A stretch of DNA of 64,000 nt from Diabrotica undecimpunctata. Lineage: Eukaryota; Arthropoda; Insecta; Coleoptera; Chrysomelidae. The first letter of the stretch is position 1; each line of letters starts with the position of its first letter. Below the pieces are notes generated by a model. It searched no databases. It was not told where the DNA came from and saw only the letters and a program-made list of their open reading frames with translations. The position numbers and the translations under genes were made by a program. The stretch spans positions 41,259,753 through 41,323,752 of the forward strand of contig NC_092804.1 of the NCBI RefSeq assembly GCF_040954645.1, read 5' to 3'. This document shows, in pieces, positions 1 to 12,447 of this stretch.

Positions 1-400
1 TTTTTACTCTTTCGTTCCCATTCTGTATTCTCTTCTTTTGTTGACACTTTTTACGATTTGATCCATGACTAAATTAAACAGAATATGGCTCAATGATTCC
101 CCCTCATTTTATTCCGCTGCCTATGTCTATAGGTTATGTACGTTGTCCATCTATTCTAACTTTCATTTTGTTGTTTCGGTACATCTTTTCATGATATCCA
201 TGCAAACTTCTATATTGTACAGACGATAGATTTACATATTTGAGTCTTATACCGTCAAGTGATTTCTTTAAGTCAAATAGTCACAGAACTGCTGGTCTAA
301 TATACTCCAGTAATTTCTCAAAAATTTGCTTTATGACGAATATTGAAAATCCTTTTATTCATTTGCTCTTGTCAAATTTTAGTTTGCTACGCCATTGGTA
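1..400 (-). pseudogene. LINE reverse transcriptase remnant (palm region)
   Basis: Read on the minus strand, the three frames together give a broken RT: a stretch like IFEKLLEYIRPAVL, then FDLKKSLDGIRL (the position of the FxDLxKAFD catalytic motif A), then YRNNKMKVRIDGQ and a degenerate GIKQG-like block. Stops and frameshifts are frequent, so it cannot be translated. It lies downstream, on the same strand, of the RT finger region at 1200-1600. The two are probably one LINE split by the 400-1200 segment. Family assignment rests on motif order only; the clade is not resolved. Confidence 0.6.
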
Positions 401-734
401 ACACAATTTTGGCTACAATTTCTTGTGGTAGCGGCCACAAATTCTAATTTCCTAAAATCTACCGAGGTAACTTTCTCCGAGCAAATTCTAAAGAAGTCGC
501 TGGTATAAAGCATTCAGAAGCTGTTTTAACCATTGAAAACTAGTACCTAGGCAATCCTCGGTAAGCAATCATTCAATGGGTGGTTTTAGGTACCTAATAG
601 AAATTTCTAAGAAATTTCCACTGACCCCTGTGTTACAGTGTTACATTGTATCCCAGCTTAACCGGTCGCGTCTTGGTTAGAATTGTCAACTCTCGCATAA
701 CTATTAGTCCAAAAAATTAAAATATATGAGGAAA
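401..734. other. No gene recognised; part of the segment splitting a LINE
   Basis: AT-rich sequence with no readable coding signal. It separates the two halves of a minus-strand LINE RT and may belong to the insertion that split it. Confidence 0.3.
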
Positions 735-868
735 GAGAAGCATAGGTAGGCGTAGAATGTCGGAAGCTGCGCAACCTGAGAGAGTGCTACGGATGAACAT
801 AAAATTATCTTTTCACAGCAGCCATGCCGACCTCCGCCGCGAAGATGACACTTGAAGGAGATATTAGT
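735..868 (+). pseudogene. LINE 3' terminal fragment
   Basis: Plus-strand frames give a G-R-R-R-M-like patch, then LRNLRECYG, and end with a run like HADLRREDDT followed by a stop and a short purine-rich tail (GAAGGAG). The same C-terminal layout (LRNLR...G..., MIAxLR) is seen in this window at about 58490-58620 and 62195-62390, so this is the very 3' end of the same broad LINE family. It is broken by frameshifts and is too short to date or classify. Confidence 0.55.
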
Positions 869-1199
869 CAATGTCAGTTTAGTATTCGATCGAAGGGGTC
901 TGGTATTCTGATTTAAGAGTTTTAGACTCTCGCACATTGAGTATACCTAGTTATTGTTATATAGCTTATAGTTTAAAGGCTTTAAAGGCTATATTTCACA
1001 AACGCTCATTATTAGTCAAGTATATTAATACTGAAGAAAACATCCTTGGTTTATGTGACAATTTTATAAGTAACATACTTAAACTTCAACAGTGCTCTCG
1101 TGTGGTGTTTCGAAGACTCGTGTAAATTGAAGAGTGATCGGTGGTTTCGATATAAAATATTTGTGCTAAAACTTTGGCTAGATCTTAACTTAGTTGTAG
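869..1199. other. No gene recognised
   Basis: Contains a 62-codon open frame at 937-1125 with no recognisable domain and no start context I trust; treated as chance. Lies between LINE remnants. Confidence 0.3.
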
Positions 1200-1600
1200 T
1201 AACAAGGTTAATGATTAGATTACGTATTGTTTAATGCTTGTGTTCTCTTTTCCCACGTTAGTAGGTGGTCCTTCGAATTGAAATTAATTACATGACTTTG
1301 TACGCTCTAAATGGTAGTAAGATCGTCTTCCTAATTTGTGGAACAAATCTTCTGTTTATTTCTAGCAGTAATATTTATTGTAATATTTAACAAGTTTATA
1401 CCTCTGTAGTTTTCTGGCTGTTTTTATCTTCTGTTTTAAATAGTAACATTAGTTCGCTGTTTCTACATTCTTCCGGTATTTTATTGTGTTTTATAATTTT
1501 GTTAATTATTCTGCCATTGCTGCTATACAATATTTCAGTAATTCGTTTGCTATTCCGTTTTTACCTACAGCTTATCCAGAATATATATTTTTGTTTTACA
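1200..1600 (-). pseudogene. LINE reverse transcriptase remnant (finger region)
   Basis: Minus-strand frames show NGRIINKIIKHNKIPEECRNS followed by LLFKTEDKNSQ, which corresponds to the conserved 'KIPEEWRNS...LFKKGDK' block of LINE RTs. The sequence then degrades into frames with several stops. It is in the same orientation as the palm-region remnant at 1-400 and upstream of it on that strand, as expected for a single LINE copy interrupted by about 800 bases. Decayed; not expressed. Confidence 0.6.
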
Positions 1601-2885
1601 ATGAGTAGTGAATGCTAGATTTTGTTTTCATGTATCATTTTTCTATGTTAATTTATATATGTATTTCCTTATGCGAAGAGCGTTCACTTAGTACCTTTAG
1701 TTTATATCTTTTGAAATATCTTACTCCAATTCCATCCAACTTTTCTTGATGGTTATCGTTTTTCAGGTAAATTTTTTATTCTGAAATATAGTTCAGCATC
1801 TTAGTTATAAATGATTATTACCAGGTAAAGGAATCGTGTATGAAAAAAGGGATACCGAAACATCAAATGATATTTTATGTATTATTAATCAAAATGTGAA
1901 ATCCAAAACCTTAAAACCTGAATAATAAAGTCTCCGAGATATGTTCATATCTTTTATCGCAAGATTTACTATTCCTCGACTGTCGATATATAAAATAATT
2001 ATGGACTCCGCTAGACATAGATTGTAAAAATTCAAAATTTATAGATATCGGTGCACATTCGCCGCTAGTTTCTGCACTCTCTACCGAGCTTCGTAAATCT
2101 CTCTTTGTAATTTATCGTTCGGCAGCCGTTTAAAGGATGAAAAATTCAAGAAAGAGAGCCAAAGAAAAAGTTCTGGAACGAAAAGAGGCACCGGCGTCGA
2201 GTCGTTGCTTTTACGGCCATATTTTCACGCCCGATGTCTTGATTTATGCGAATACCTCTAATATTGCTGTCTTCGGAATAATATAATCATTTTATAGCGC
2301 CAGAAGTGCCCTTACGGTCGAAATTTTAGTGTCTAAATCAGAGATGTTAACTACTCATTTATACTTGTACATAAAAAACTATATATGTAGAATGACTGTA
2401 AAAAGTTAAAGAAACACAAAAGATAAAAATATTAGGTACTAAATTCTAAGATGAACAGATTTTCTCAGTAATACGAACATATACCTTTATTTATGATAGT
2501 GAAGACATTTAATTCAGTAGCGTACCTTTTTGCATGCTTGGAAGGGTGGATAGTAAAAAACTATTCTTATCTCATAAACAATTTTTCGCCTTATACGATT
2601 ATGTAGGTTCACCATCTTAGAAAGTGGTCCCAATTTTTGTAAACAATTTTTTATAAATAAATGTTCAAATTTGGTTATTATTATTTACAACTAGTAACAT
2701 CGTAATATACGGCTAAAATACATTATAAATGTTATATGAGTTATATAAAAAAAGTTTATAGCTGAAAGTCAATAAAATTTTTAGTTCGTTTGTGCTGATA
2801 TTTTATCAGTTATGCCAATTGAAATTTCTTTACAATCATATACGTTTCATTATATTCTGCTTTAATTAATTATCCAGCTATAATT
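1601..2885. other. Intergenic, no gene recognised
   Basis: Mostly AT-rich. The stretch about 2040-2300 is less AT-rich and lacks obvious transposon motifs, so it could be older single-copy DNA. No exon with splice signals and coding bias could be supported. Confidence 0.3.
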
Positions 2886-3120
2886 CAGGGTGAGTCATAA
2901 CTATTGGGTCATAGACTAAGGACAGGTTATTTGGACCAAAATATGGCTATTGGGCCAAATATGCCTTAATAAAATGTTGCTGAGAAAAAAGATACAGGGT
3001 GTTAAAGTTAATTTTTGTTTTTCGTTTTTTGCTAATAGTTTCCCTGTATATTTATAAATTGCTATCAAAATTGGCACAGAGGCGTAATCTTAGACAAGAA
3101 ATAGTATTTTATTTACAATT
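2886..3120 (+). repeat. Left terminal inverted repeat
   Basis: Pairs with 4631-4866. Contains an internal ACAGGGTGTTAAAG motif, so the end has two CAGGGT-like blocks about 105 bases apart. Confidence 0.85.
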
Positions 3121-3441
3121 TTACGTTTTATCATAGAGGGCGCCACGTGAATCATTCCTAATGATCAAATTGAGTCCAAAATTTTTCTGATGAAACTTTT
3201 TAGTAATTTTTATTAGAAAATATGACATAAACATCATTTTTACGTAAAATTGGTACTTTTATTTAAATATGATAATTTCAACCGTTTTCGATAAAAACGC
3301 AGTCGAACTGCTTAGAGTCTTAAAAAAGGATTTCAAATATTATTTCATTTATTCAGATTGTTCAGAGTAAATTATTTTTGATGTGACAGTGTAGTGTAAT
3401 GTTGCATTTTTTAAAAGTAATCATTACTTTTTTTGATTGAA

Positions 3442-4541
3442 ATGCCTCGTCACAATCATTTTACTAATGAAGAAATGCGAGATATGATTTGAACATACGC
3501 ACAAGAAAATTTTTGCGGTCACTCGGCAGCCACAAGTTATGGAATGTTATACGCCAACAGAAGGCAACCAAATCACAAAACTTTTGCAAGATTATATCGT
3601 AGTTTAGGTGAAACTATGTCATTTTACACTAAAAATCGGGGTGGTCGACCGAAACAAATAACACCTAATCAAGAAGATGAACTTTTGGTTCGAGTAGATA
3701 AAAATCCTGAAATAAGTTTACGACATCTATCAGCAGCAACAGGAGTAAGTCAGTCGTCTATTGTTAAAATTCTTAAAAAAAAGAGAACCTCCATCCTTAT
3801 CACTTCACTCCTGTTCAAAATTTACTTCCAACAGATCTTCCACGACGGTTACAGTTTTGCCAACGTATTCTGAATAAACATCGCAATGACAGAGACTTTA
3901 TTAAGAATATTATGTTCACCGATGAAGCAACTTTTACCAGACGAGGGGTTTTTAATTGGCGAAATAGTCATTATTGGGAAGAAGAAAACCCGCATGCTAT
4001 TAAAGCTGGACATTTTCAGCATGAGTTTAAATCGAATATTTGGTGTGGCATTATAGGCGACCAACTACTAGGGCCTTATGTTCTTCCTCCGAATTTAAAT
4101 GAAGATTATTATTTATTCTTTTTGGAAAATACTCTTAGTGATATTTTAGATGATCTGTCACTGGATGTAAGAAGAAAAATGTGGTTTATGCAGAATGGAG
4201 CGCCACCTCACCTTTTTCATTAGCTGTTAGAAATCATCTTAATGACGTATTTCCTCAACGATGGATTGGCAGAGGCAGTGATTTTCAATAGCCAATAAGA
4301 AGTCCTGAGTACAACCCGCTAGATTTTTATTTTTGGGGACATATGAAGTCCTTAGTTTATGCCAATGAAATTAACACGAGACGAACTTTGGAGATACATT
4401 CAAAATGCAGCTAATCTTATAAGGGGACAGAATAATATTTTTTTAACGTCCGAAAATCTTTATAAAAAGAATTGGAAAAGGCATAGAAATCGGAGGAGAC
4501 CATGTAGAACATTTAGTTTAAGTTTTTGTGAGTTCTTTTAA
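3442..4541 (+). pseudogene. Broken mariner-like transposase
   Basis: The start ATG at 3442 opens MPRHNHFTNEEMRDMI, then a TGA at 3490 stops it. The frame continues with a helix-turn-helix domain (HSAATSYGMLYANRR...HKTFARLY, then a GGRPKQIT hinge), which resembles the DUF4817 family. A frameshift near 3785 leads to the catalytic half: FTDEATF (first D), QNGAPPH (second D replaced by N), and after another frameshift near 4210, RSPEYNPLDFYFWG (third acidic block). So there is one early stop, at least two frameshifts and a lost catalytic aspartate. Family knowledge: cut-and-paste transposase of the IS630-Tc1-mariner superfamily; inactive here. Confidence 0.8.
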
Positions 4542-4630
4542 GTTAAAGTGTGTTTAGTTTTGATTTATCGTCAAAACGGAAACCTTACGTTAGTTGCAAC
4601 TTTGTTTATTAGTTTGGTATTTGATAGTGG

Positions 4631-4866
4631 AATTGTAAATAAAATACTATTTCTTGTCTAAGATTATGCCTCTGTGCCAATTTTGATAGCAATTTATAAA
4701 TATACACGGAAACTATTAGCAAAAAAACGAAAAACAAAAATTAACTTTAACACCCTGTATCTTTTTTCTCAGCAACATTTTATTCAGGCATATTTGGCCC
4801 AATAGCCATATTTTGCTCCAAATAACCTGTCCTTAGTCTATGTCCCAATAGTTATGACTTACCCTG
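4631..4866 (-). repeat. Right terminal inverted repeat
   Basis: Reverse complement of 2886-3120, ending ACCCTG followed by TA. Confidence 0.85.
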
Positions 4867-4879
4867 TATAATAATAGAT

Positions 4880-5640
4880 AACTATAGGTACTTTTATAGT
4901 CTCTAAAAAAACTTATGCTCTTTGTCGTTCTCTACAACAACTAAGTTTGCTTCTTAATTCAATTATTTTGATAATAATATCTCTGTACTACTCTCATCAG
5001 TATCGTTAATCGTGCTAGCCAGTTATTTAATTTTCTTGATATTTTCAAAAGTCCCATTATCAATTATTATTGGACTCATACATGAAGTACTCTTGTTTGT
5101 TCGTGGGACTTTAAGAAACTTAGTCTTTTGAACATCTATGTCCAACATGTCTAATTGCTTGAGCTTTTGTGCTTTATCTAAATTTTCCTGCTGTTTCTCC
5201 CAAATATATTTATGTCGTCAGCATACGGCAAAATATAGATTTTTCTTTTCCTCCTAAGGGTATCCTACCTGGTACTTGTTGTACTTAACGTACTACTCAT
5301 TCCATACTAAATTAAGTGTCCTTGTGGCAAAATACTCTCAGATTGATTTAAAAGTGCAAGGGTATTGATCGCCTACTAGAAATTTTCCATTTGCGCTTTG
5401 CAGTCACGCTCCTGTCATATTTATCAGTATCTGAGGTATATCAAATTCAGTGATTATTAGCCACAAACTTTATCTTTCAACGCAATTATAAGCTTATTTT
5501 AAGTCTACGGATAAGTTATATACGTCTCTCTTTTAAACATATTTTTCTAATATTTTTCAAATGCTAAAAATTATATCAGGGTTTCCTCGTATACTGTATC
5601 CAGAAATTTAGTGTCTCATTAAAAAAGTTATTTTAATAAC
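4880..5640 (-). pseudogene. LINE reverse transcriptase remnant
   Basis: The minus strand carries VDLK(stop)AYNCVERQSLW, matching RT motif A (DLKxAYDxVxRxxLW). It is followed by ITEFDIPQILINM, and farther on by a degraded 'YADD' region (FAVCRRHKYIW), a QKTKFLKVPR block, and a NGTFENIKKIK...INDTDESSTEI block that corresponds to the usual post-RT 'FEKVKxFKYLGSTI' segment. Domain order fits a LINE RT and its C-terminal part. Frequent stops show it is dead. It is probably a different family from the 1-1600 copy. Confidence 0.6.
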
Positions 5641-7234
5641 AGCTGTAAAACTGAATAATCCCTTGTAAATACTCTATTGTTGTATAATTATCACAGCTAC
5701 CAAAGCTGCCATGACCGGCATAATAGCCAAGCATAGCACAACTGTATATAGGTACATATAATCAGATCAAATATTATCAAGCATAATGCATTCAAAAAAC
5801 TCTTTTTATAAACATACAAATTTCCCATAATTATTGTTATTAATCATTATTTTAAGTCTCAATGAAGAAAATGTTTTGTGTGTGTGTGTGTTTTGTGTTT
5901 TATTGGCACTGGTTTTCACACTGGCCAGTCAATTTCATAACGATTTTTTTAGACTATAACTTATTACTAACTTAGGGGAGTATTGTGTAGTGTCTGTGTT
6001 GAGTAAATGTCTTGTTACTTTAGTAAAGTCGACTTCATTGTCTTTACAAAGAGCCGCTAATTGTATCTGAACGTCTGAGGTCCCTTCGGTGAGTACCGAT
6101 TTACTTGTAGGTTCATATTTATTCATGTTGAATTGTTATGTTTAAGTTTTCCGTTTCATGTCTGAAAAAGTTAGCAAAAAATGGGAAATTTCTTTATTAA
6201 TAATTTCACGAAAAAAAAAATTATTCTTCATTAAAGGTTATGCATCACATAGAAATCATTAATCGATAATCTTATAAAATATTAAGTGGTAGATAGGGAA
6301 AATCAAAATTATTAATTAATACTGAAGAGGAAAGTGATTTTAAATTTAGATATGCGAGAAAATGTAATTTTAAAATGTTTGTAGGTATTAAAAATTATGT
6401 CCAAGTTTAGATTCATGGCCTTCTAATAATTAAATAATACATTTAAAGTAAAAAGTAAATAAACAAATACTTTTGCATTTGTTGATTTTGTATATTGAAT
6501 AAGGTAAATTAGAAATAAAATTAAAAATTAATGCACCTACTGATACATCATTAAGCATAAATCAATATTTTTAATTTTCGCTGTATACCACTTAAAATTT
6601 TATAAATTTAATTAGGTATTAACCCTCACCCTCACATGAAGTATAAAATATAATCATATTTAGCTATATGTATATACTTACATTAATTCATTTTAATTTT
6701 TCACTTCACCATTTTATTATTTCACTTGCAATTTGTTTAACAAAACAAAAATTGTTTATTACTTTCAAAATTTGGATATATTTAATAAAGAATCGACACA
6801 TAAAATATAATAATTAATTAATTCTAATACTCCATCAGTTTATGTATTTTTTCCCTTAATTATCTGGATATTTATTTAAATTAAATATGTAATGTAAATG
6901 ACAAATAAAATATAAAATTCGTTAAGCCGGCCCTTTTTACTATTTACCTGAAGAGACAAATCCCTTTATGGCTTCGACTTTATCAGCGGGATACTTTTAA
7001 ATTCTGCATAAGTCAGTTCTTATAATTGTGAATAAAGTATACTTTTCTGAATCTGCATTGATATTCGCATATATTCTTCTCAGCATACGGTAATAGTATT
7101 TAAAAAAAAATAATATAAGAAAGTATCTTGTCACTCGTACATAGGAGAGATATGCCACGGTAATTTATGGTCCGTTTTATCGACTTTTTTACCGCGAAAT
7201 TAATACTGCCTGTAACCATTTTTCAGGAATTTAA

Positions 7235-7237
<3 letters not shown>
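5641..7237. other. AT-rich intergenic DNA
   Basis: No coding region supported. A minus-strand open frame at 5935-6126 has no recognisable domain. Confidence 0.35.
5877..5890. repeat. Short TG dinucleotide repeat
   Basis: Seven TG units directly read in the sequence. Confidence 0.8.

Positions 7238-7326
<89 letters not shown>
7238..7326. repeat. (TA)n microsatellite
   Basis: About 89 bases of uninterrupted alternating A and T. An open frame across it codes only for alternating Tyr-Ile and is an artefact. Confidence 0.95.
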
Positions 7327-7328
<2 letters not shown>

Positions 7329-8019
7329 AATGATCTGCAAATGGAGCAAAATAAAATGGACACATATGGTTTTGAGTGAATTAGATACACATATGGTTTT
7401 TTTTTTGTTTAAACTAATATGGATTTATATGGGTGAAATGTAAAATTAAGGATAGTATTATATTTTTAAGGTATGTATAATTAAAATTAGTTTGTTAGTA
7501 AATATCATGGGAAAAACAGTTTTTTCTGCTTTCAACGATTTATTGATAAGCAAAATGTAAGAGATTAACTGTCTCTTTTGTGTCTCGTATCAGTTTCAAA
7601 ACTCTGGGGAATTTTTTAGAAAGTTAATTAGGCAGGATTAATTGTTATATTTGTTTATATAGAACAACAATGGATAATGTGAATGTTTCTTCTTGACAAC
7701 TAGGTATTTTGTATGATTTTGAAAAACTGAAAAATGATTAGTAGATGAGAGAAGAACATTCAATTAATTGAGGTAGGAATTTTATTTAATTAAATCTATA
7801 ATTTAAAACTGAATCGCAAAATGTGTTGGTAAGCGCATAACTCAACAACGCGTGGACCAATCTTAACAATTCTTTTTTTTTAAATGTTCCTTGAAGTCTA
7901 AGGATAGTTTTTACGGCGAGAAAAATTGGAATAATTTCCGGGAAAACTCTAAAACAGCCCTTTTCTAGTTCCTATACAAATATTTTCTAACAAAATGTAG
8001 AGTCAATTTGAACTTTATT
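7327..8019. other. No gene recognised; possible 5' part of the Helitron
   Basis: No HUH endonuclease (Rep) motif or other domain was seen upstream of the helicase, so this stretch may or may not belong to the Helitron. Confidence 0.3.
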
Positions 8020-9915
8020 GCTATTCAATAAAGTTTATTACAGAAAATTATTAAGCATGCTCAAACATTGTTATATTCTGAAATGCCCAAATATTATACT
8101 TGGAATTAATCCTCAAGGAGATTTAAACGACGGAAACAAGGAAAACCAGTTCCAGGTTACCCAGATGTACATTCTACCGATGCGATTGGTCGAATTTATT
8201 CAGTACATTCAAACAATGATGAATGTTTTTATTTACGACTGCTATTAGTCAATGTATGTGACCCAAAATCATTTCATTCCAACATTTACGAACTTTTGAT
8301 GGTGATTTGTGTGAATCATAAAGAGAGTTCTGCCAACGTTTGCAATTGTTAGAAAATGACGCTTATTGGGATCAAAGTCTCAATGATGCTGTAATATCAT
8401 TACAAGCTCATCAAATACGAACATTGATTTCTATAATCATATCCACATATTCCCCATCAAACCCAAATGATTTGTGGATCAAGTACAAAGATAATATGTG
8501 TGATGCTATTTTGTATCAAATACGGATTATAAGGAGAAATCCAAATATACAAATAAGCAAAGAAATTTACAATAAAGCATTGATTTTAATTGAGGACATG
8601 TGCTTGATAATGTTAATCAAACTATTATTTCAATTAGGCCTGGCCGCGCCCAATCGTCCAATGCATAATGCTTTTAACCAAGAATTGTACCGAGAAAAAG
8701 TGTATGATCTCAACACGTTTAAAGAATTAATTCAAACAAATCTTCCACTATTGAATGAACAACAGAATGTATTTGATACACTTATGAAAGTAACAAATGA
8801 TAAAACTGGAGGGATTTACTTCTTAGATGCACCTGGTGGTACAGGAAAAACTTTTTTGATTTCATTGATATTATCAACAATTCGCCCACAAAATAAAATT
8901 GCACTTGCACTCGCTTCGTCGAGAATCGCAGCAGCTTGATTGATTGGGATGAATGCACGATGGCACATAAAAAATCTTTGTAGGCTTTAGATAGAACCTT
9001 ACAAGATCTACGGAACAATCATAACCCACTTGGTAGTGCAATGATTTTATTAGCAGGAGATTTTCGTCAAACATTGCCAGTGATTCAACGATCAACGCCA
9101 GTTGATGAACTCAATGCATATTGATTTAAAATCCTCCAATTTGTGGAAACATGTCAAGGTATTAGACTTAAGCAAGAATATGCGTGTTCAGTTGCAAGAT
9201 GACTAATCTGGAGACATATTCTCTAAACAACTTATTGACATTGGTAATGGCAAATTTCCTATAGACACCTTGATTGGTTGCATTAACTTTCCTCAAAGTT
9301 TTTGTCAGATAATTCGATCAAAATATTAACTTATTCAAATGGTGTTTCCAGATGTTTACATAAAATTACAGAAACCATGATTGGTTCGGCTACTAACCAA
9401 GATGATGTCTTCAATTATCCGCCTGAATTTTTAAACTAGCTGGATTTATCAGGATTGCCACCTCACAATCTTTAATTAAAGGTTGGGTTGGTAGTTATAT
9501 TGTTGAGAAATATCAACCAACCGCGTCTTTACAATGGCACACGGTTAGCGATAAAAAAATTATTGAACAACGTGATAGAAGCAACTATACTGAAACAAAA
9601 GTATAAAGGAGAAGACGTTTTGATACCACACATCCCAATGATTCCCACTGATGTACCATTTGAATTTAAACGACTATAGTTTCCAGTGCGGCTTGCTTTT
9701 GCTATGTTCATAAATAAGTCCCAGGGGCAATCATTAGGTGTTTGTGGTATTAATCTAGAAAACCCATGTTTCTTACATGGTCAATTGTATGTTGCATGTT
9801 TCCGTATTGAAAAACCATAAGATTTGTATGTATATTCACCAGGTAATCAAACAAAAAACATTGTATATCATAAATTTCATTATTCTTTACTACATCGGTT
9901 ATTAACCCTATGTTA
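8020..9915 (+). pseudogene. Helitron helicase (PIF1-like), decayed
   Basis: The upstream part encodes GKPVPGYPDVHSTDAIGRIY and NNDECFYLRLLLVNV, characteristic of the segment before the helicase in animal Helitrons. Then LLENDAYWDQSLNDAV leads into the PIF1-type helicase: Walker A APGGTGKTF (about 8830-8855), Walker B-like WDECTMAHKKSL (about 8943), MILLAGDFRQTLPVIQ (about 9042), and C-terminal [20 protein letters not shown] and [13 protein letters not shown]. About 50 codons between motif I and Walker B seem to be missing, and there are many stops and frameshifts. No Rep domain was found. Helitrons move by rolling-circle replication; this copy cannot. Confidence 0.85.
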
Positions 9916-10224
9916 ATAATAATAATAAATAATTATTAATCTCTATGTTTTGTCATTGAAGCATCCACTTTATAAATATTTGTCACCTTTAAGTTCCCAC
10001 TATCCCTTTAGATTATTTTTCAATCAGGTTTGAACCTTAAGTTTTCCTCTTAGTTTAAAACCCTCTGGCAGACATCCCAGTCGGGGTTTTTAGTTGGTCC
10101 AAAAAGGTGGCCAAAGTTCGTGGAAGCGAAGATACTTAGGTCACCCGAGCCGACCCTCACACAATGCCCTATCATCCGTTGAATATAATATAATATAATA
10201 TAAAAATATGTTATAAGACAGTTG
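9916..10224. other. No gene recognised; possible Helitron tail
   Basis: Includes a short TATAA-type tandem repeat near 10187-10206. I could not place a Helitron CTRR end or its terminal hairpin with confidence. Confidence 0.3.
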
Positions 10225-10333
10225 CATATAGAAAGAGCTAATCTCATAATTAATGAATCAATACAGATATCCGTCTATGCCGATGACATCAAAATAACCT
10301 CTAGTAGAACAAAAAACGTTTCAGAAATATATT
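10225..10333 (+). pseudogene. LINE reverse transcriptase scrap with YADD box
   Basis: In plus frame it reads INESIQISVYADDIKITSSRT, the RT catalytic motif C (YADD) with its usual hydrophobic flanks. It ends where the pogo element starts at 10334. The LINE resumes on the far side at 12664 with post-RT sequence, so the pogo element probably inserted into this LINE. About 100 codons between the two halves are missing. Confidence 0.6.
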
Positions 10334-10757
10334 TGGTAGAACCTCGATAAGTCAAACCTCAATAACTTAAAAACCTCTATAACTTCAAAAAATTATATGT
10401 TCCCTTCCCATCGGAGCCCAAAACCTCTACAACTTAAAATACACAACCTCGATAACTTACATAAATAATATCAGTATTGGCCCTCAGTAAAGAAATGTTT
10501 CTACAACCTCTATAACATAAAATTGTTGACCAATGAGTCATTTTGAAAGAACGTGCTTTCGGTCATATTTATTGCTTGCCGTGTTTACTTAATGTAAACT
10601 ACCTAATGTCTTATTGTTTTCTTCTTGAAATCTCTTAAAAGCTGTATTTGCGTCGGTTAGGATTAGGACAACAGCTGAATAGCTTACTGTATCATAAGTT
10701 TTTAATCACTGCCCTAGAAACATCGCTTTACGTACTGTGTGATAACTTGCTTAAAAT

Positions 10758-12447
10758 GAGTTCAAAAAGAAAATTAACAACGCTAACATATGCTGATAAA
10801 TTAAAAGCTATAGAAGCAGTGAAAAATCGATTCAAAAGAACAGAAGTTGCGGCTCAGTTTGGAATACACGAGAGTACATTATCAATCATCATGAAAAAAG
10901 AAGCTAAACTATTGAAAAATCAAGAATCAGGAGGCAATCTTCAAGGTAAGAAACGAAAAATTAAAGAATTCCCTAATTTGGAACAGTGTTTGTTTAAATG
11001 ATTAAAACAGTGTCGAAATAAAAACATCAGTGTCAGTGGACCCATACTGAAAGAAAAGGCTGTAGAGTTCGCTAATTCACTAAAAATCGATCATTTTAAA
11101 GCCAGCAATGGCTGGTTAGAGAATTTTAAGAAACGACATGATTTAGTTCTCAAAATACAAACTAATGTTTGTATTTTGACAACGATTTCCGAAGTGGAAA
11201 TTGAAACGTCAATAAACGTATTTTAACCTTTAATTGTGGCTTATTCCCATTTAAATAGTAATTAATTTAAAATGCCACAAGAAAATAGGACATGATTTAG
11301 ACTTCAAAAAAATGTGCGGCGAAAGTGCGAGCGTAAGCAAATCAGTCTGCCAAGAATGGAAATCTGAATTGCATAATTTAGTGAATAATTATGATCCCAA
11401 TGATATTTTTAATGCTGACGAAACTGGTCTGTTTTTCAAATGTCGTCCCGAAAAAACATTAACATTCAAAAATGAAAAATGTCATGAGGGAAAACACAGC
11501 AAGGAACAACTTACGATTCTGCTTTCTGTAAATTCTACGGGCACAGAAAAACTGAAACCTTTAATTATAGGTAAGTCAAAAAAACCTCGGTGTTTTGCAG
11601 GTTTAAAATCACTGTAAATCACACTGAAAATAAAAAAAAAAGCATGGATGACAGCAGAACTTTTTAAAAAATGGCTGGTTAATATAGATAAGCAAATGGT
11701 AACTTCAAATAGAAAAATTATTCTGTTCATCGACAACTGCCCAGCACACGGGGACATACCACCATTAAAGGCAATCAAAGTACAATTTCTTCCACCAAAC
11801 ACAACATCACAACTTTAACCTTTGGATCGGAGTATAATTAAAAATTTATTATTATAATTAAAAAATTATAAACATCATACAGAAAAGAAGTTGTTAGAAG
11901 AATGATAGCTGATATGGAGCAAAATAGGATTTCTTCTATCAATGTTCTTCAAGCAATGAGGATGGTGGACAAAGCATGGCGAAACGTAACACTCCTCACA
12001 GTGAACAACTGCTTTAGAACCTGTGGTTTTTCTTCAGAACCTCAAGAAATCATTGAACCTCAATTAATCATTGAAGAGGAAGATAATAATGTACCTGAAG
12101 AATGGAATAACCACATGTCTGCGTTAAAGATTACTTTTGACGACTTCGTTACTTGTGATGATAAAGTAGTCACAGCAGGGACGTTAACAGAGGAATAAAT
12201 ATTGGAATCAGTTAACAACTGTATTAAAAGTGATAAAGACGATGAATTTAACGACGACCCACAAACTTCATCTACGAGCATATCAATCAACGAAGCAAAG
12301 AGTGCTATAACGACTGTACGATCATTTATAAAGCAGTGTAGCAACATAGAAGATTACGTATTCTCTTCTCTATTTGTCATTGAAATTCAAATCGATTTGG
12401 AATCTATAAATTGTTTAAAACAAACGAAAATCACAGACTTTTTTTAG
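10758..12447 (+). pseudogene. Pogo-type transposase, broken
   Basis: ATG at 10758 opens MSSKRKLTTLTYADKLKAIE, a Psq/CENP-B helix-turn-helix (AAQFGIHESTLSIIMK). A stop near 10999 precedes the second DNA-binding half ([16 protein letters not shown]). After the inserted repeat the DDE_1 catalytic domain runs from about 11312: NADETGLFFKC (first D), a frameshift in an A run near 11632, ILFIDNCPAHG (second D), then LPPNTTSQL(stop)PLDRS (third D). The C-terminus is acidic (11902-12447). Catalytic residues are visible, but at least two stops, one frameshift and one insertion kill it. Confidence 0.8.
11151..11285 (+). repeat. PLE-type terminal repeat inside the pogo transposase
   Basis: Begins with a perfect 12-bp inverted repeat (CAAAATACAAAC, TAAT, GTTTGTATTTTG) at 11151-11178. 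It then carries GATTTCCGAAGTGGAAATT, GAAACGTC and the block TTTAATTGTGGCTTATTCCC. The same blocks occur at 63160-63300 (both orientations) and, degenerate, at 14600-14675 and 40250-40375. The last two lie next to Penelope-like coding pieces, so I infer this is a PLE terminal repeat. It interrupts the transposase between the second DNA-binding domain and the DDE domain. Confidence 0.65.

Larger units (their letters stand above)
2886..4866 (+). mobile_element. Mariner-like DNA transposon with long terminal inverted repeats
   Basis: The element begins CAGGGTGAGTCATAACTATT at 2886 and ends with the reverse complement at 4866. The inverted repeats run about 235 bases with only scattered mismatches. 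A TA follows the right end; the left flank has TT, so the TA duplication is not clean on that side. The interior holds a broken transposase of the DUF4817/DDE mariner-like type. Long repeats of this sort recur here in the elements at 41017-43106 and 56300-60211. The element is non-autonomous as it stands. Confidence 0.85.

Noticed and set aside
7167..7379. Open frame with a Tyr-Ile repeat
   Set aside because: Produced by the (TA)n microsatellite.
11165..11232. PLE-type repeat as a fifth hammerhead ribozyme
   Set aside because: Stem, GAAA and ACGT/ACGT pairing fit, but the core before stem II (TTGACAA) lacks two essential bases and no stem I partner is present.
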